In this document: piece by piece, positions 1 through 8,103 of the stretch
Numbering within the stretch: the stretch's first letter is position 1
How the letters are laid out: the number at the start of each line of letters is the position of its first letter
NCBI GenBank assembly: GCA_963710665.1
Contig: CAVQBC010000004.1
Location: forward strand, 558,001 to 622,000
DNA length: 64,000 nucleotides
Reading direction: 5' to 3'
Origin: CAVQBC01 sp963710665
GTDB taxonomy: Bacteria > Actinomycetota > Thermoleophilia > Solirubrobacterales > Solirubrobacteraceae
Made by a program: the position numbers and the translations under genes
The notes under the pieces: model-generated
Database searches by the model: none
What the model was told of the DNA's origin: nothing
The model's input: the letters and a program-made list of their open reading frames with translations, nothing else

Positions 1-147
1 CGACCCGTAGTGCCCGGCCACCGAGCAGCCCCACCGGTCCACCATCACGGCTCCGGCGTGCCGGAGACGGGCGTCGAGCCCAGCCAGCGGCGCCAGGGTT
101 GCACCGGAGACGGAAAGGGCGGGGGGCTGCGTCAGTGGCGAGTGCAC
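1..147 (-). CDS. Partial protein, possibly folate-binding GcvT/YgfZ-like (N-terminus only)
   Basis: An open frame of 49 codons runs from a GTG at 147 to the left edge, so only the N-terminus is visible. It reads like a genuine protein start: a short Pro/Ser-rich lead, then LAGLDARLRHAGAVMV and a segment with WGCSVAGHYGS. The pattern resembles the beginning of GcvT/YgfZ-type folate-binding proteins as I remember them, but the fragment is too short to be certain. It lies on the same strand as the hypothetical gene at 206-631, 58 bp downstream of it, so the two may be co-transcribed. No strong ribosome binding site is visible. It could instead be another family. Confidence 0.4.
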   Translation of the reverse strand, partial: MHSPLTQPPALSVSGATLAPLAGLDARLRHAGAVMVDRWGCSVAGHYGS

Positions 148-205
148 TGCCCTGGAAGCTAGACCGGCGCGGCCGGGGCGGCACCTCCCCTTGTGGCCGT
201 CTTCC

Positions 206-631
206 CTACCCCTTGGGGAGGGGGTCGCCGCCCGGGAACAGGCAGGCGGTGACGCGGCGGTAGTACACCGGCCCGCGGTCGCTCGTGCAGAACGCGTGGC
301 GCGTCTCGGACACGATGCGGTCGCCGTGCCGCGCGCCGAGCCTGGCGAGCAGGCTCTCGGGCACCGCGCGGGCGGCGCTCTGCAGCGACTGCAGCCACCG
401 CGGGAGGAAGCCGTCGGCCTCGAGCGTCTCGATCAGCGTCGCGCCGGTGCGCAGCACGCCCTCGACGGCGGCGGGATCGGCGAGCGCGGCGGTCGAGCCG
501 ATCCCCTCCCACACCCCGACCCGCGCCCACTCGTCCGAGGCGAGCACATGCACGGCGTAGAGGCCGTCGCCGGCGAGCCCGACGTCGCGCGGACCGGCCG
601 TATCTGGCGGAGCGGTGGCGAGCGGCGGCAT
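206..631 (-). CDS. Hypothetical protein
   Basis: I do not recognise this family. From the ATG at 631 it gives 141 residues, soluble, with no signal peptide or membrane segment. The C-terminal half is rich in conserved-looking features (WLQSLQSAARAVPESLLARL, then a Cys, Tyr-Tyr-Arg-Arg and Cys near the end), suggesting a small alpha/beta domain. The frame stays open upstream to 775, but that extension runs through an AT-richer stretch with inverted repeats that looks regulatory, so the internal ATG is preferred; its ribosome site is poor and the start is uncertain. It follows the LysR gene on the same strand. Confidence 0.5.
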   Translation of the reverse strand: MPPLATAPPDTAGPRDVGLAGDGLYAVHVLASDEWARVGVWEGIGSTAALADPAAVEGVLRTGATLIETLEADGFLPRWLQSLQSAARAVPESLLARLGARHGDRIVSETRHAFCTSDRGPVYYRRVTACLFPGGDPLPKG

Positions 632-754
632 CTGGAGGGGGGTGCAGCGCCCGGCCCAGTGCGGCCGGGCCGGACGCTGCGATGCTGCGGAGGGGAGGGA
701 GACCGTCACGGTACGCCGCGCTGTGATCCACGTCCAATACGTGTTGTGAATGCT

Positions 755-775
755 GTGATCCGAAATGCGGATCAC
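755..775. promoter_or_regulatory. Perfect inverted repeat at the 3' end of the LysR gene
   Basis: GTGATCCG, five bases, then CGGATCAC: an 8-bp perfect dyad that overlaps the LysR stop codon. A second dyad (CACGT-N5-ACGTG, about 730-744) and another TGTGATCC copy at 723-730 lie beside it. There is no T-run after the stem on either strand, so it may be an operator for the gene at 206-631 rather than an intrinsic terminator. Confidence 0.45.
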
Positions 776-1683
776 GGGTGGGAGGCCAGGCGGAGCGCGG
801 CCTCGCGTCCCGCCGCCCTCGCCACCTCGAGGAACCCCGCGACCACCGGCGAGTCGTCCCCCGCCCGGGTCGCGACGGCGAGCCAGGCCGTGAGCTCGTC
901 GTCGCGCAGCGGCCGGTAGACGACCCCCTCGCGCGCCAGCATGCGCGTCGAGGCGGGGACGAGCGAGACGCCGACGCCCGCGGCGACGAGGCCGATGATC
1001 GTCTGCATCTCCGGCGCCTCCTGCGCGATCCGGGCCGTGATGCCCTCGCGCCGCAGGCGCGCAGTGAGCTCGTCGTGGAACTCGGGCGCCTGGGCGCGCG
1101 GGAAGAGCACGAACGACTCGCTCGCGAGCTCGTCGAGCCCGACCGCGGGCCCTGCGGCGAGGCGGTGGTCGGCCGGCAGCGCCGCGACGACCGGCTCGCG
1201 CAGCACCCGCTCCATCCGCAGCCCCTCGGGCGCCATGGCGATGCGGATGAAGCCGACGTCGAGCTGGTCGCGCCGCAGGGCCTCGATCTGGTCCTCGGTG
1301 GGCAGCTCGCGCAGGCTGATGTGGACCTCGGGGCGCAGGCCGCGGAACGCCCGCACGGCCTCGGGGAGGACCGCGTAGATCGCCGAGCCGACGAAGCCGA
1401 TGCGCAGCTCGCCGAGCTCTCCGCGCGCGGCGCGGCGGGCGCGCTCCGTCGCGCGGTCCGCGTGCTCGAGCAGGAGCCGCGCGTCGGCCAGCAGCGCGCG
1501 CCCCGCGACCGTCAGCTCGACGCCGCGGCGGTTGCGCCGCAGCAGCTCGACGCCGACGTCGGCCTCGAGCTTTCTGATCTGCGTGCTCAGCGGCGGCTGG
1601 GAGACGTGGAGCCGCTCCGCGGCCCGGCGGAAGTGCAGCTCCTCCGCGACCGCCACGAAGTACCTCAGCTGCCTGAGCTCCAC
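772..1683 (-). CDS. LysR-family transcriptional regulator (likely regulator of pobA/aromatic genes)
   Basis: A 303-residue protein starting at a GTG (1683) with the classical LysR N-terminus: ELRQLRYFVAVAEELHFRRAA, then LHVSQPPLSTQIRKLE as the recognition helix. The C-terminal two thirds is the periplasmic-binding-like effector domain (GELRIGFVGSA start, and an LPTEDQIEAL stretch typical of the BenM/CatM/CbnR group). LysR proteins of this group respond to aromatic acids or muconates. It diverges from pobA with only 22 bp between the start codons, which argues that it controls pobA. The upstream frame continues to 1824 but overlaps pobA and lacks LysR homology, so the GTG is chosen. Confidence 0.9.
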   Translation of the reverse strand: MELRQLRYFVAVAEELHFRRAAERLHVSQPPLSTQIRKLEADVGVELLRRNRRGVELTVAGRALLADARLLLEHADRATERARRAARGELGELRIGFVGSAIYAVLPEAVRAFRGLRPEVHISLRELPTEDQIEALRRDQLDVGFIRIAMAPEGLRMERVLREPVVAALPADHRLAAGPAVGLDELASESFVLFPRAQAPEFHDELTARLRREGITARIAQEAPEMQTIIGLVAAGVGVSLVPASTRMLAREGVVYRPLRDDELTAWLAVATRAGDDSPVVAGFLEVARAAGREAALRLASHP

Positions 1684-1689
1684 CGCGTC

Positions 1690-1695
1690 AGGGTA
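1690..1695 (-). promoter_or_regulatory. -10 box of a probable leaderless LysR transcript
   Basis: On the minus strand TACCCT (TANNNT type) sits exactly six bases before the GTG start of the LysR gene, the spacing expected if transcription starts at the start codon. No Shine-Dalgarno sequence is present between them. No good -35 box is visible. Confidence 0.45.
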
Positions 1696-1705
1696 GGAGC
1701 CCGGC

Positions 1706-2902
1706 GTGGCAGCGGCGGAGACCCGCACCCAGGTCGGCATCGTCGGCGCCGGGCCCGCGGGCCTGATGCTCGGCCACCTGCTGCACCTGCGCGGGGTCGA
1801 CACCGTGATCCTCGAGGCGCGCACCCGCCACTACGTCGAGCACCGGATCCGCGCGGGCGTCCTCGAGCAGGGCACGATGGACATGCTCGACGCGGCCGGC
1901 GTCGGCGGCCGCATGCGCGAGGTCGGCCTCCAGCACGCCGGCATCGAGCTGCGCTTCGACGGCGCCGGGCACCGCATCCCGCTCGCCGAGCTCACCGGCG
2001 GGCGCTGCGTGATGCTCTATCCGCAGACCGAGGTGGTCAAGGACCTCATCCGCGCGCGCGTCGACGACGCCGGGCTGCCGCTGCACTTCGAGGCCACGGA
2101 CGTCGCCCTCGAGGGGATCGACGGCGACCGCCCGGCGGTCCACTACGTCCACGAGGGCGAGGCGCGCACGCTGCGCTGCGACGTCGTCGCCGGCTGCGAC
2201 GGCTTCCACGGCGTCTGCCGCCCGGCGGTTCCCGCGAACCGGCTCCGCGTGCGGACGCGCGAGTACCCGTTCGCGTGGCTCGGGATCCTCGCCGAGGTCG
2301 CGCCCAGCACCGAGGAGCTCATCTACGCCTACCACGACCACGGCTTCTCGCTGCACAGCCTGCGCTCGCCGCAGCTCAGCCGCCTGTACCTGCAGTGCGA
2401 CCCGCGCGACCGGCTCGACGACTGGCCGGACGAGCGCATCTGGGAGGAGCTGCACATCCGCCTCGCGCGCGACGACGGCTGGACGCTGGCCGAGGGCCCG
2501 GTCCTCGACCGCCTGATCGCGCCGATGCGCAGCTTCGTCGCCGAGCCGATGCGCCACGGCCGCCTGTTCCTGGCCGGCGACGCGGCGCACATCGTGCCGC
2601 CCACCGGCGCCAAGGGGCTCAACCTCGCGCTCGCCGACGTGAAGATCCTCGACGAGGCGCTCGCCCGCTGGTTCGAGCACGGCGACGAGTCCGGGCTCGT
2701 GAGCTATTCCGAGAACGCGCTGCGGCGGGTCTGGCGCGCCGAGCACTTCTCGTGGTGGATGACCTCGATGCTGCACCGCTTCCCGGACGACGAGAGCGGC
2801 TTCGAGGCCGGGCTCCAGCGCGCGCAGCTCGAGTACGTGACCTCCTCGCGGGCGGCCGCGACGACGCTCGCCGAGAACTACGTGGGGCTCGAGAGGATCT
2901 AG
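1706..2902 (+). CDS. pobA: 4-hydroxybenzoate 3-monooxygenase
   Basis: FAD-dependent hydroxylase converting 4-hydroxybenzoate to protocatechuate with NADPH and O2. The 398 residues match the usual PobA length. The FAD dinucleotide fold GAGPAG lies at residues 14-19, followed by the PobA-characteristic stretch ARTRHYVEHRIRAGVLEQ; the second FAD motif GDAAHIVPPTGAKG begins near residue 291. It starts at a GTG only 22 bp from the divergent LysR start. Its stop overlaps by four bases the stop of the convergent aldehyde dehydrogenase gene. Its product, protocatechuate, is the substrate of the pca enzymes encoded about 18 kb away in this window. Confidence 0.95.
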   Translation: MAAAETRTQVGIVGAGPAGLMLGHLLHLRGVDTVILEARTRHYVEHRIRAGVLEQGTMDMLDAAGVGGRMREVGLQHAGIELRFDGAGHRIPLAELTGGRCVMLYPQTEVVKDLIRARVDDAGLPLHFEATDVALEGIDGDRPAVHYVHEGEARTLRCDVVAGCDGFHGVCRPAVPANRLRVRTREYPFAWLGILAEVAPSTEELIYAYHDHGFSLHSLRSPQLSRLYLQCDPRDRLDDWPDERIWEELHIRLARDDGWTLAEGPVLDRLIAPMRSFVAEPMRHGRLFLAGDAAHIVPPTGAKGLNLALADVKILDEALARWFEHGDESGLVSYSENALRRVWRAEHFSWWMTSMLHRFPDDESGFEAGLQRAQLEYVTSSRAAATTLAENYVGLERI

Positions 2903-4380
2903 AACGGATACGGGGGGATCTGCCCCTGCATCGTCAGCCACTGGCAGTCGGTGAACGCCTCCACGTTCGCCGCCGCGCCGCCGAAGCGCGAGCCCGTCCC
3001 GGAGGCCCCCACCCCGCCGAACGGGATCTGCGCCTCGTCGGAGACCGTCTGGTCGTTGATGTGCACGATGCCGCTCGGGATGCGGTCGGCGATCTCGAGG
3101 CCCTTCATCACGTCGCGGGTGAGGATGCCGAGCGAGAGCCCGTAGGGCGTGTCGCCGGCGATCCGCACCGCGTCCTCGATGCTCGCGAAGGGCGCCACCG
3201 GCGCGACCGGCCCGAAGATCTCGTTCGTCCACGCCGGCGTGTCCGGGGTGAGGCCGGTGAGCACCGTGGGGCGGTAGAAGAGCTCCTCGTAGGTGCCGCC
3301 CGCCGCCACCCGGGCGCCGACGTCGACGCTCGAGGTCACGAGGCCGTGGACCTTGTCGCGCTGGGCGGCGTCGATGATCGGCCCGAGCGCGACCTGCTCG
3401 GTGGCGGGGTTGCCGACCGGCAGCCCGCTCGCCTTCGCCGCCAGCCGCTCGACGTAGTCGTCCGCGACCGACTGGTGCACGAGGTGGCGGCCGGTCGTCA
3501 TGCAGATCTGCCCCTGGTGCAGGAACGAGCCCCACGCGCCGGCGCCGGCCGCCAGGTCGAGGTCGGCGTCGTCGAGGATCACCAGCGCGGAGTTGCCGCC
3601 GAGCTCGAGGTGGACGCGCTTCAGGAGCCGCGCGGCGGCCTCCCCCACCTTGCGCCCGGCCTCCGACGAGCCCGTGAACGAGATGACCCGTACGTGCGGG
3701 TCGGCGATCAGCGCCTGCCCGGCCGTCGCCCCACCCGGCATGACCGAGAGCACGCCCTCGGGCAGGCCGGCCTCCTCGAACACGCGCGCGATCGTCACCC
3801 CGCCCGACACCGCCGTGCGCGGGTCCGGCTTGAGCACCACCGCGTTGCCGAGCGCGAGCGCGGGCGCGACCGAGCGGATGCCGAGGATCAGCGGCGCGTT
3901 GAACGGCGAGATCACGCCGACGACGCCGACGGGGACGCGGCGGGCGAGGCTGAGGCGGGGCTGGTTGCTCGGCAGCAGCTCGCCGTAGGGCTGCGACGGC
4001 AGCGCCGCCGCCTCGTAGCTCTCCTCGCGGGCGATGTGGGTCTCGTTGGCCGCGGCGGGTGGGACGGCGCCGACCTCGCGCACGATCCAGCCCTCGATCT
4101 CGTCCTTGTGGCGCTGCCACAGGTCGCCGGCGCGGCGCAGCACCGCCGCGCGCTCCTCGAACGGCGTCGCCGCCCATTCGGGCTGCATCGACGCGGCGCG
4201 CGCGACCGAAGCGGTGATCTCCGCCGGCCCTGCGAGGCCGACCTGCCCGAGCTCGGCGCCGGTGGCGGGCTCGATGACCGGCCCGACCGTCGCGGCCGGG
4301 CGCCAGCGCCCATCGAACAGCGACCCGGCCCACGTCGCCGGGTCGAGGAGGCTCTGCGTCGCGGGGTCGAGCACGGTCAT
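2899..4380 (-). CDS. Benzaldehyde dehydrogenase-like NAD(P)+ aldehyde dehydrogenase
   Basis: A 493-residue aldehyde dehydrogenase superfamily enzyme. The general-base motif ELGGN places Glu259 and the nucleophile motif GQICMTT places Cys293, and the surrounding WGSFLHQGQICMTTGRHL is typical of the benzaldehyde/vanillin dehydrogenase branch. It would oxidise benzaldehyde or 4-hydroxybenzaldehyde to the acid. The ATG at 4380 is preceded by a strong AGGAGG ribosome site. It begins 23 bp after the benzoylformate decarboxylase gene on the same strand, so the pair forms an operon performing sequential decarboxylation and oxidation; the product 4-hydroxybenzoate would then feed PobA, encoded convergently. 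Confidence 0.88.
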   Translation of the reverse strand: MTVLDPATQSLLDPATWAGSLFDGRWRPAATVGPVIEPATGAELGQVGLAGPAEITASVARAASMQPEWAATPFEERAAVLRRAGDLWQRHKDEIEGWIVREVGAVPPAAANETHIAREESYEAAALPSQPYGELLPSNQPRLSLARRVPVGVVGVISPFNAPLILGIRSVAPALALGNAVVLKPDPRTAVSGGVTIARVFEEAGLPEGVLSVMPGGATAGQALIADPHVRVISFTGSSEAGRKVGEAAARLLKRVHLELGGNSALVILDDADLDLAAGAGAWGSFLHQGQICMTTGRHLVHQSVADDYVERLAAKASGLPVGNPATEQVALGPIIDAAQRDKVHGLVTSSVDVGARVAAGGTYEELFYRPTVLTGLTPDTPAWTNEIFGPVAPVAPFASIEDAVRIAGDTPYGLSLGILTRDVMKGLEIADRIPSGIVHINDQTVSDEAQIPFGGVGASGTGSRFGGAAANVEAFTDCQWLTMQGQIPPYPF

Positions 4381-4403
4381 GGTTCCTCCTGGGGATCCTG
4401 GCG

Positions 4404-6066
4404 TCAGGTGTGGAAGTCGGGGTCGGGGGCCACGGCGACCTCGAGCACGAGCGGCTCGGTGCGGTCGCGGAGGCCCGGGACGACCTCGTCGAGCACGGCG
4501 ACGAGATCGTCGTGACGTTCGACGCGCCGCGCCGGGCAGCCCTGCGCGCGGGCCATCGCGGCGAGGTCGATGCCGGCGAAGCCGGGCCACGGGCCGGGCA
4601 CGCCCTCGCGCTCGGCGAGGCGGTCCATCACCGCGTAGCCGCCGTTGGCGAGAATCACCACCAGCACGCCCGCACCGTAATGCGCGGCGCTCCACAGCGC
4701 CTGCACGGCGTACAGCGAGGCGCCGTCGCCGACGACGGCGACCACGGGGCGGTCGGGCCGGGCCATCCGCAGCCCGATCGCGCCCGGCACGGCGAACCCG
4801 AGGCCGCCCATCGCGGCGCTGAGGAAGCCCAGCGGCCGGCGGGCGGGGATCCGCGCGTGCAGCTCAGGACGGTTCGACGGCGCCTCCTCGACGAGCACGG
4901 CGTCGGCCGGCAGCCGCTCGGCGAGCGCCGCGAGCAGGTGGCCGGCGCGCAGCGGCTCGTCGCCCCGCGGCGGCTCCGGCGGCGCGGGCGGCTCGCGCGG
5001 CGGGGGCGCCGAGCCGTCGCGGGCCGGCACCGCGGCGGCGAGCGGCGCGCACACGGCGGCGGGCGCGGCGAGCACGACGATCTCCGCGGCGCTGCGGTGC
5101 GCCTCCGCGGGATCGTCGGTGACGACCGCCACGCGGGTCCCGGGCTCGACCAGCGGGCCTTCTTCATAGGCGTACTGGCGGAAGGCCGCCGCGCCCACCA
5201 CGAGCACGAGGTCGTGGCCGCCGAGCGCCGCGCGCAGCCGGCGGCGCGCCGCCGGCAGGTGGCCGGCGAACCGCGGGTGGTCCTGAGGGAAGCCGGCCCG
5301 CGCCCCGAAGGCCTCCTGCCACACCGGGCAGCCGAGCCGCTCCGCCAGCGCGACGAGGCCCTCCCACGCGACGGGGTCGTCCGCGCCGGCGCCGACGACG
5401 ATCGCCGGGGAGCGCGCCTCGGCCACGAGGCCCGCGAGCGCGGCGACGTCGCTCGCGCCGGCGGCGGGCGGTCCGCAGCACGGTGGCGGGCGCCGCGCGC
5501 TCGGGACGGTCGTCGGCGGGAGCGTGCCAGTCGTCCATGGGCACCACGACCAGCGCGGGCCCGCGGCCGGCGACCGCCTCGTGCCAGGCGCGGTCGAGCG
5601 CCCCGGGGGCGTCCTGCGCGCGCACGGGTTGCTCGGCCGACACCGGGTAGTCGCCCGCGAGCCCGGCCAGGCGGCCGGCGAGGAACGGGGTGCGCACCAG
5701 GTGGCGGCGGTCCTGCTGGCCGACCAGCACCACCAGCGGCGCGCGGTTCTCCCTCGCGGTCGCCAGCGCGCCGACCGCGTTGCCCAGCCCCGCGGTCGTG
5801 TGCAGGACCGCCAGCGCGGGCGCGCCGGTGCCGATCGCCCATCCGGTCGCCATCCCCACCGCCGAGCCCTCGTGCAGCGCCAGCACGAAGCGCAGGTCGT
5901 CCGGCAGGCCCGCCAGCAACGGGATCTCGGTCGAGCCGGGGTTCGAGAACAGCGTGGTGAGGCCCCGCTCGCGCAGGACGGCGAACGCGGCGTCGCGCAC
6001 GGTCGCGCCCTCGTGGCGGGACGCCTGCCCGGCGGCCGCCGACGCGCTCTCCCCGGTCACGCGCAT
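4404..6066 (-). CDS. mdlC: Benzoylformate (phenylglyoxylate) decarboxylase, one +1 frame break
   Basis: Thiamine-diphosphate enzyme that decarboxylates benzoylformate, or its 4-hydroxy analogue, to the aldehyde. The N-terminal part has FSNPGSTEIPLL and the LALHEG stretch carrying the cofactor-activating Glu; the C-terminal part has GGLGFAVPGAIG and the ThDP/Mg motif GDGASLYAVQALW followed by LANGGY. The two halves lie in different frames; near 5461-5475 one extra base separates DDRPERAAPATVLR from PPAAGASDVAALAGLV. Removing one base gives about 553 residues, close to known enzymes of about 530. The break is either a sequence error or a recent inactivation. First gene of an operon with the aldehyde dehydrogenase; upstream is a good promoter. 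Confidence 0.83.
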
Positions 6067-6088
6067 GTGCCCGCCATCGTGGCGCGCA

Positions 6089-6117
6089 ACCGTAGTCCCG
6101 GCTCCCGGGGATGTCAA
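6089..6117 (-). promoter_or_regulatory. Promoter of the benzoylformate decarboxylase operon
   Basis: On the minus strand a consensus -35 TTGACA (6117-6112), exactly 17 bp spacer, and -10 TACGGT (6094-6089). Predicted start of transcription near 6082, giving a leader of about 16 bases before the ATG at 6066. The -35 forms one arm of the dyad at 6113-6130. Confidence 0.65.
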
Positions 6118-6130
6118 GAAATGATTTGAC
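6113..6130. promoter_or_regulatory. Candidate operator between decarboxylase operon and FCD regulator
   Basis: GTCAA-N8-TTGAC, a perfect 5-bp inverted repeat in an AT-rich island of the intergenic region shared by the decarboxylase operon and the divergent FCD-type regulator. It covers the minus-strand -35 box and a TTGACT on the plus strand. The position suits autoregulation and repression by the adjacent regulator; this is inference. Confidence 0.45.
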
Positions 6131-6166
6131 TTATTGCCCGGGCTGGACCAGCATGACCACGCCCGC

Positions 6167-6919
6167 ATGCCCGCCGAGCCCCAGCCCGACTCGCTCGACC
6201 CGCGCTTCGCCCCGGCCCGCTCGGGCGCCAGCGAGCAGGTGGCCCTCGAGATCCGCCGCTACCTCGAGGCGAAGGGCCTCGAGCCGGGGGACCGCATCGG
6301 CACCGAGCAGGAGCTCGCGACGGAGTTCGGCGTCAGCCGCCCGACCTTGCGCGAGGCGCTGCGGCTGCTGGCGAGCTCGCACCTGGTCCGCGCCCGCCAG
6401 GGCCCGGGCGGGGGCATCTTCGTGGCCAGCACGCCGAACCAGGGCATGGGCCGCAACGTCAGCGAGTCGATCGCCACGATGCTCGCCACCGAGAGCGTCA
6501 CGCTGCCGGAGCTGCTCGAGGCGCGGCTGTTCCTCGAGGTCCCGCTCGCCGGCCTCGCGGCGCGCAACGCCGACGAGCGCACGATCCGCGAGCTCGAGGC
6601 GGCGGTGGCCGAGGCCGAGGGGCACCCGCCCGGCACCGAGCCGTTCAACCGCGCCGACGCGCGCTTCCACCACCTGATCGCGGGCGCCGCCGGCAACGAC
6701 CTGCTGGTCGCCTTCACGAGCTGGATCCTCGAGGTGCTGCAGCCGTCGCTCGTCGCTCGCATCGGCAGGGCCGTCGTCGGCCCGGAGATCATCCGCCAGC
6801 ACCGCGAGATCCTGCAGGCGGTCCGCCGCGGCCGGCCTTCGGCGGCCGAGCGCGCGATGCGCCTGCACATCGGGTACCTCTCGGATGTCGTCCGTACGCT
6901 CGACGAGCGCGCCGGATAA
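6167..6919 (+). CDS. GntR-family regulator, FadR/FCD subfamily
   Basis: About 250 residues. An N-terminal winged helix-turn-helix (QVALEIRRYLEAKGLEPGDR, then FGVSRPTLREALRLLASSHL) is followed by GPGGGIFVA and an all-helical FCD effector domain with the Asp and His residues (DARFHHLIAGAAGN) that bind a metal and a carboxylate ligand in this family. Such proteins usually repress aromatic or organic-acid catabolic genes until the ligand binds. It diverges from the benzoylformate decarboxylase operon and is a paralogue of the regulator at 17303-18031. A TTG at 6134 in the same frame is an alternative start; neither has a strong ribosome site. Confidence 0.88.
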   Translation: MPAEPQPDSLDPRFAPARSGASEQVALEIRRYLEAKGLEPGDRIGTEQELATEFGVSRPTLREALRLLASSHLVRARQGPGGGIFVASTPNQGMGRNVSESIATMLATESVTLPELLEARLFLEVPLAGLAARNADERTIRELEAAVAEAEGHPPGTEPFNRADARFHHLIAGAAGNDLLVAFTSWILEVLQPSLVARIGRAVVGPEIIRQHREILQAVRRGRPSAAERAMRLHIGYLSDVVRTLDERAG

Positions 6920-6972
6920 CGGCCCACCCACCCGCGCGCGACCGACATCGTCAGACAGGGGAAGCGAGGACC

Positions 6973-8094
6973 ATGGCCACCGGGACCACGACGCCCTATC
7001 GCGCCGAGACCGTCGGGTCGCTGCTGCGGCCCGAGTGGTTGAAGACCGCCCGCGCCGACCGCGCGGCCGGGCGGCTCGGGCCGGCGGAGTTCAAGCGCAT
7101 CGAGGACCGCGCCGTCGACGCGGCGATCGAGCTGCAGGAGGGCGCGGGGCTCGACGTCGTCACCGACGGCGAGATGCGCCGCGCCCACTTCACCGGCTCG
7201 CTGACCGAGGCGATCTCCGGGCTCGGCGAGGCGCCGGCCGAGGAGATCGCCTGGCACGGCGAGACGCCCGAGGACGAGATGGTCTACCGGCACTCGGTCG
7301 CGGTCACGGACAAGCTCCGCCGCGTGCGCTCGCTCGCCCAGGAGGAGTTCGTCTACCTGCGCGCGCGGGCGACGCGGCCGGTGAAGATGACGCTGCCGAG
7401 CCCGCTGATGCTGCAGACCTTCTGGTCGCAGCCGCTCTCCACCGCGGTCTACGGCGACCCGTTCGAGATGTTCGCCGACGCCGCCGAGCTCGTGCGCGAG
7501 GAGATCCGCGAGCTCGTCGCGCTCGGCTGCGACTACGTCCAGATCGACGCCCCGGAGCTCGCGACGCTCGTCGACGAGTCGGCCCGCGAGGGCTTCCGCG
7601 CCCGCGGCATCGATCCCGACCGCATGCTCACCGACGGGATCGAGATCCTCGACTCCGTCACCGGGGAGGGGGGCCCCGGCCGCCCGCGGTACGCGCTGCA
7701 CCTCTGCCGCGGCAACCGCGAGGGCCACTGGATGGCCTCCGGCGGCTACGAGGCGATCTCGGGCGCCGTGTTCGCCCGCGCGCCCGGCTTCGACAGCTTC
7801 TTCCTCGAGTACGACGACGCGCGCTCGGGCGGCTTCGAGCCCCTCGCCGACGTCCCCGGCGACAAGACCGTCGTGCTGGGCCTCGTGTCGACCAAGCGCG
7901 GCGAGCTCGAGGATCCCGACGAGCTGCTCGCCCGGATCGAGGACGCCGCGCGCCACTTCCCGCGCGACCAGCTCGCGCTCTCCCCGCAGTGCGGCTTCGC
8001 CTCCGTGATCGGCGGCAACCCCGTGCCCGAGGAGAGCCAGGCGGCCAAGTTCCGGCTCATCCGGGAGGTCGCGGCGCGCGCCTGGCCCGGATAG
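6973..8094 (+). CDS. MetE-core-like (cobalamin-independent methionine synthase II family) protein
   Basis: A 373-residue single-domain protein, half the length of MetE and corresponding to its C-terminal catalytic barrel. The zinc site is complete: His243 and Cys245 (HLC), Glu279 in LEYDD, and Cys340 in SPQCGF. Proteins of this size include methyltransferases of uncertain substrate and the distantly related epoxyalkane:coenzyme M transferases. The reaction is therefore a zinc-activated thiol (homocysteine or similar) alkyl transfer, substrate unknown. It sits just after the FCD regulator of the aromatic operon, so a role in handling methyl groups from methoxylated aromatics is possible but only inferred. 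A GAGG lies just before the ATG. Confidence 0.8.
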   Translation: MATGTTTPYRAETVGSLLRPEWLKTARADRAAGRLGPAEFKRIEDRAVDAAIELQEGAGLDVVTDGEMRRAHFTGSLTEAISGLGEAPAEEIAWHGETPEDEMVYRHSVAVTDKLRRVRSLAQEEFVYLRARATRPVKMTLPSPLMLQTFWSQPLSTAVYGDPFEMFADAAELVREEIRELVALGCDYVQIDAPELATLVDESAREGFRARGIDPDRMLTDGIEILDSVTGEGGPGRPRYALHLCRGNREGHWMASGGYEAISGAVFARAPGFDSFFLEYDDARSGGFEPLADVPGDKTVVLGLVSTKRGELEDPDELLARIEDAARHFPRDQLALSPQCGFASVIGGNPVPEESQAAKFRLIREVAARAWPG

Positions 8095-8097
8095 CGT
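8092..8097 (+). promoter_or_regulatory. -10 box of probable leaderless ltrA transcript
   Basis: TAGCGT ends six bases before the ATG at 8104, with no ribosome binding site in between; it overlaps the stop codon of the preceding gene. The spacing fits transcription starting at the ATG. Confidence 0.4.
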
Positions 8098-8103
8098 CCG
8101 TCC

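Noticed and set aside
778..4515. Very long open frame antisense to LysR, out of frame with pobA and the aldehyde dehydrogenase
   Set aside because: Arg/Pro/Ala-rich low-information translation typical of shadow frames in GC-rich DNA; the real genes on this stretch have clear family motifs in other frames.
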